From Agrobacterium cucumeris (GTDB lineage: Bacteria > Pseudomonadota > Alphaproteobacteria > Rhizobiales > Rhizobiaceae), in contig NZ_CP080388.1 in assembly GCF_030036535.1 (NCBI RefSeq), positions 744,001 to 808,000 on the forward strand: a stretch of DNA of 64,000 nt, written 5' to 3'. The notes under the pieces were generated by a model that saw only the letters and a list, made by a program, of their open reading frames with translations, made no database searches and was not told the origin of the DNA. How positions within the stretch are numbered: position 1 is the stretch's first letter; each line of letters opens with the position of its first letter. Shown piece after piece: positions 63,140 to 64,000 of the stretch. The position numbers were made by a program, and so were the translations under genes.

Positions 63140-64000
63140 TCGGCGTGACGCTCGGCATTATTCCCGGGAACAGGGCAGCCATCGTCCCCTCCCTAAACGC
63201 GCTTTCGCCTTTGCGCGCACGCCTGACCGCCGGCCAGAACGCCACGATCTTCGTGAATGGGGACAGCACCGCCTATGCCGACGGTGGACCATTCCAGCAG
63301 TTCGCCTCAATGCTTGGCGATCTTCACGATACAAAGGTCGTATTGTACCGCTGGGCCGAATGGCAGATAAATGCAGCAACCGGACCAAAAGCTTACGCCG
63401 ATCCGATCACGCTGCGCAACACCGGTGAGGGTCCAACGCTCACGGTCTATCTCGCGGCGCTGCCTGGCGGTATGGCAGGCTACATGCTTGCAGACCAGCG
63501 CGCGGCGGCGCTGAGGATTCCACGCCCCGATCTGTGCATTCTGCATCATGGTCACAATATGCAGAGCTTCGAGATGCCAGGGGGCATCTTAAGTTCCGGA
63601 CGATCTGCACTGCTGGGGCCACTCGGCATGACCGAATGGCAATGGCCCGGCACACCGCAACTCATCACCACCCAGAACCCCTGGCGTGACAGTACGGATT
63701 ACGACAAGGTCTATCAGGCAATACTTGATGTGGCTCGATCCCACCCGCAGCTGACGCTGGTGGATACACATGCGGCATTTGTGGCAAAGGGTAAGGACGC
63801 GACCCTTTACCGGGACAACATCCATCCGAACGATGCCGGCTCACAGCTCATTGCCCGCACTCTGTTCGGTTCCTATCTGGCTTCGGCACCAGATAGCGGC
63901 TTTCAGACACCGTGCTGGCCGAAGCTCCCTGCTGCAAATCTCATCGCCAACGGAGATTTCACCGAGTGGTCGGGCTCTGCCCCGGCAGGCTGGAACCTGA
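63136..64000 (+). CDS. SGNH/GDSL-family hydrolase, 3' end outside window
   Basis: The 288 codons in view have no stop. Block I is FVNGDSTAY with nucleophile Ser44, block III HHGHNM with Asn141, and block V DNIHPND with Asp227 and His230. That is a complete esterase/deacylase set. It could remove or transfer acyl groups on the polysaccharide, matching the acyltransferases in the locus, though this is inference. The part after the SGNH domain begins what looks like a beta domain (NLIANGDFTEWSGSAPAGW, as in carbohydrate-binding modules). The same frame is open back to an ATG at 63100. No signal peptide is visible from 63136, which is odd for a protein of this type. Confidence 0.8.
   Translation, partial: MIGVTLGIIPGNRAAIVPSLNALSPLRARLTAGQNATIFVNGDSTAYADGGPFQQFASMLGDLHDTKVVLYRWAEWQINAATGPKAYADPITLRNTGEGPTLTVYLAALPGGMAGYMLADQRAAALRIPRPDLCILHHGHNMQSFEMPGGILSSGRSALLGPLGMTEWQWPGTPQLITTQNPWRDSTDYDKVYQAILDVARSHPQLTLVDTHAAFVAKGKDATLYRDNIHPNDAGSQLIARTLFGSYLASAPDSGFQTPCWPKLPAANLIANGDFTEWSGSAPAGWNL

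Noticed and set aside
1..64000. CRISPR arrays, insertion sequences, integrases, rRNA
   Set aside because: Looked for spaced direct repeats, transposase motifs and rRNA core sequences on both strands and saw none.

Overview
The window is high-GC alphaproteobacterial DNA, most likely chromosomal sequence from Agrobacterium/Rhizobium (Rhizobiaceae). The indicators are the rhizobial rhamnose gene order rhaT-P-Q-U-K, the RIME/REP-like palindromic intergenic elements, a rhizobial-type DUF1178/nitrilase/glutaredoxin/ComF/UbiG neighbourhood, a single Flp pilin gene, and divergent secA and parvulin genes. I see no insertion sequence, prophage, CRISPR array or rRNA. There is one tRNA gene.

Layout. 1-5.5 kb: rhamnose uptake and catabolism operon, preceded by a mosaic palindrome; the solute-binding gene is presumably off the left edge. 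5.5-10 kb: alpha/beta hydrolase, FkbM methyltransferase, and a two-gene unit of a periplasmic SUOX-fold protein plus a membrane GGDEF-EAL protein. 10.5-18.4 kb: succinate-semialdehyde-type dehydrogenase, AlkC-like DNA glycosylase, a complete sulfate ABC importer on the minus strand, and a 3-hydroxyisobutyryl-CoA hydrolase. 18.6-32 kb: mostly housekeeping (ubiG, DUF1178, nitrilase-like amidase, grxC, comF, mutT, argJ, peptidyl-prolyl isomerase, secA) with small secreted or membrane proteins and an orphan Flp pilin. 32-37.2 kb: DMT transporter, acyltransferase, a flippase and a CelD/BcsL-like GNAT protein. 37.2-43.7 kb: a glycine-rich repeat protein, tRNA-Leu(CAA), a DUF2235 hydrolase with internal membrane segments, dsbB, an HNH nuclease, a LapG-like cysteine peptidase and a metallophosphatase.

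43.8-64 kb is a large polysaccharide locus built as facing and divergent blocks. The minus-strand block (43.8-50.2 kb) holds two glycosyltransferases, a polysaccharide pyruvyl transferase, a Wzx-type flippase and an O-acyltransferase, tightly overlapping and partly AT-rich. The plus-strand block (50.7-60.3 kb) holds a secreted glycoside-hydrolase-like protein, a second acyltransferase, an Ala/Gly-rich secreted protein, a Wzc-type copolymerase/tyrosine kinase, a small membrane protein, a Wzy/O-antigen-ligase-like polymerase and a glycosyltransferase. Two more glycosyltransferases lie on the minus strand, and an SGNH hydrolase gene runs off the right edge. Together they look like a Wzx/Wzy-dependent exopolysaccharide whose repeat unit is acylated and pyruvylated. 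No initiating phosphoglycosyltransferase and no Wza-type outer-membrane exporter is in view, so the locus probably continues to the right or borrows those parts from elsewhere.

The observations I find most worth following are the polysaccharide locus with its unassigned secreted or membrane partners, the short leader ORF with an AT-dinucleotide repeat in front of the SGNH gene, the SUOX-fold/GGDEF-EAL pair, the dodecapeptide-repeat secreted protein, and the membrane-embedded DUF2235 protein beside tRNA-Leu. All functions are read from motifs by eye. No database search was run.
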